Assembly: GCF_013404085.1 (NCBI RefSeq)
Contig: NZ_JABFHO010000001.1
Span: 1,995,001 to 2,059,000, forward strand
Origin: Winogradskyella helgolandensis
GTDB lineage: Bacteria; Bacteroidota; Bacteroidia; Flavobacteriales; Flavobacteriaceae
Reading direction: 5' to 3'
Length of the DNA stretch: 64,000 nt
The notes under the pieces are model-generated. The model was given only the letters and a program-made list of their open reading frames with translations. It did no database searches and was not told where the DNA came from. The position numbers and the translations under genes were made by a program. Each line of letters opens with the position of its first letter. Positions within the stretch are counted from its first letter, which is position 1. This document shows positions 63,703 through 64,000 of the stretch, piece after piece.

Positions 63703-63735
63703 AAAAATCCTGATGTAATTATCAGGATTTTTTTT
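63703..63735 (+). terminator. Rho-independent terminator after cysteine synthase
   Basis: AAAAATCCTGAT pairs with ATCAGGATTTTT around a short loop (GTAATT), followed by T-run. Confidence 0.9.
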
Positions 63736-63879
63736 GCTTCAAACATTTTCAAAGCCAAGTAGTTACCATTTGTTTTTATTTTAATATTAATGGAAACAAT
63801 TCTAATTTAATTCATTCTTAATTCATCATAGTTGGCAGAAGCATTTGCCTACCTTCACCAAAAAGGGAAACCTACTATT

Positions 63880-64000
63880 ATGACGGATCTTAAAGTAAAT
63901 AAACCAAATCCATTTTTACCGCTGAAAGATGTCACTATTTATAATAGAGGAGTGGGTATTATAAGCATAATAAATGTACTAGAAGCGGGAAGCCCTGTTT
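63880..64000 (+). CDS. Start of an unidentified gene, truncated by window end
   Basis: ATG 63880 opens a frame to the window end (40 codons): MTDLKVNKPNPFLPLKDVTI, then YNRGVGIISIINVLEAG. No family recognised; low support because so little is visible. Confidence 0.35.
   Translation, partial: MTDLKVNKPNPFLPLKDVTIYNRGVGIISIINVLEAGSPV

Noticed and set aside
1..64000. CRISPR array, tRNA or rRNA genes
   Set aside because: No regularly spaced identical repeats and no cloverleaf or rRNA-like sequence were noticed by eye; a dedicated scan (tRNAscan-SE, Infernal) would be decisive.

Overview
The window is AT-rich bacterial DNA from the phylum Bacteroidota, most likely a marine member of the Flavobacteriaceae. 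The evidence is a type IX secretion (T9SS) type B sorting tail at the left edge, outer-membrane beta-barrels with a carboxypeptidase-regulatory N-domain, many lipoproteins with a Cys followed by Ser/Asp runs, GSCFA, LemA/TPM, NamZ (DUF1343) and VF530 proteins, TAnnTTTG-type -7 elements, and weak or absent Shine-Dalgarno sites. The genus is inference only. I saw no rRNA, tRNA, CRISPR array, complete insertion sequence or phage module.

Layout. 0-3 kb: end of a T9SS cargo protein and a large outer-membrane barrel. 3-6.8 kb: a six-gene minus-strand operon (M23 peptidase, MerR regulator, LemA, three TPM proteins). 6.9-14 kb: alaS, a TPR lipoprotein, GSCFA, a small lipoprotein and a PQQ-like propeller. 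14.1-18.6 kb: two tandem paralogous sensor kinases, a NarL-type regulator and a lipoprotein. 18.6-22 kb: coaD and ddl diverging from a PASTA protein and an RluD-type pseudouridine synthase. 22.3-27.3 kb: YaaA, a PLDc_N/TPR protein and an AlgI/AlgX-like O-acetylation pair that lies between two copies of the TPR gene's 3' end. 27.4-32.4 kb: a TPR kinase/response-regulator pair, then a membrane protein, a SIMPL protein and a LipL32-like secreted protein; the same short dyad lies upstream of both units. 32.5-37 kb: ABC exporter, secreted protein, TspO-like protein, peroxiredoxin-like protein.

37-41.1 kb is the most unusual stretch: six small genes of unknown function, all on the minus strand, mostly membrane or lipoproteins, each separated by about 80-160 bp of related, imperfectly palindromic DNA with TTGCCAA/TTGGCAA-type ends. 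It looks like a gene-cassette array (attC-like, CALIN-like) without a visible integrase.

41.2-64 kb is mainly housekeeping and envelope genes: RhlE helicase, VF530, YitT, TrmL, an isolated trpA with no ATG start, a 1007-residue TPR protein, a lipoprotein carrying a CHU_C-like motif, a barrel, an amidohydrolase, a decayed GxxExxY gene inside a 27-bp inverted repeat, a methyltransferase, a cysteine-cluster protein, a sterol-desaturase-family gene broken by a one-base A-tract frameshift, a GDPD lipoprotein, NamZ, an FtsX-type permease and a cysteine synthase. Dispersed non-coding repeats lie at about 42.8, 50.0, 52.3, 54.1-54.6 and 62.2-62.5 kb.
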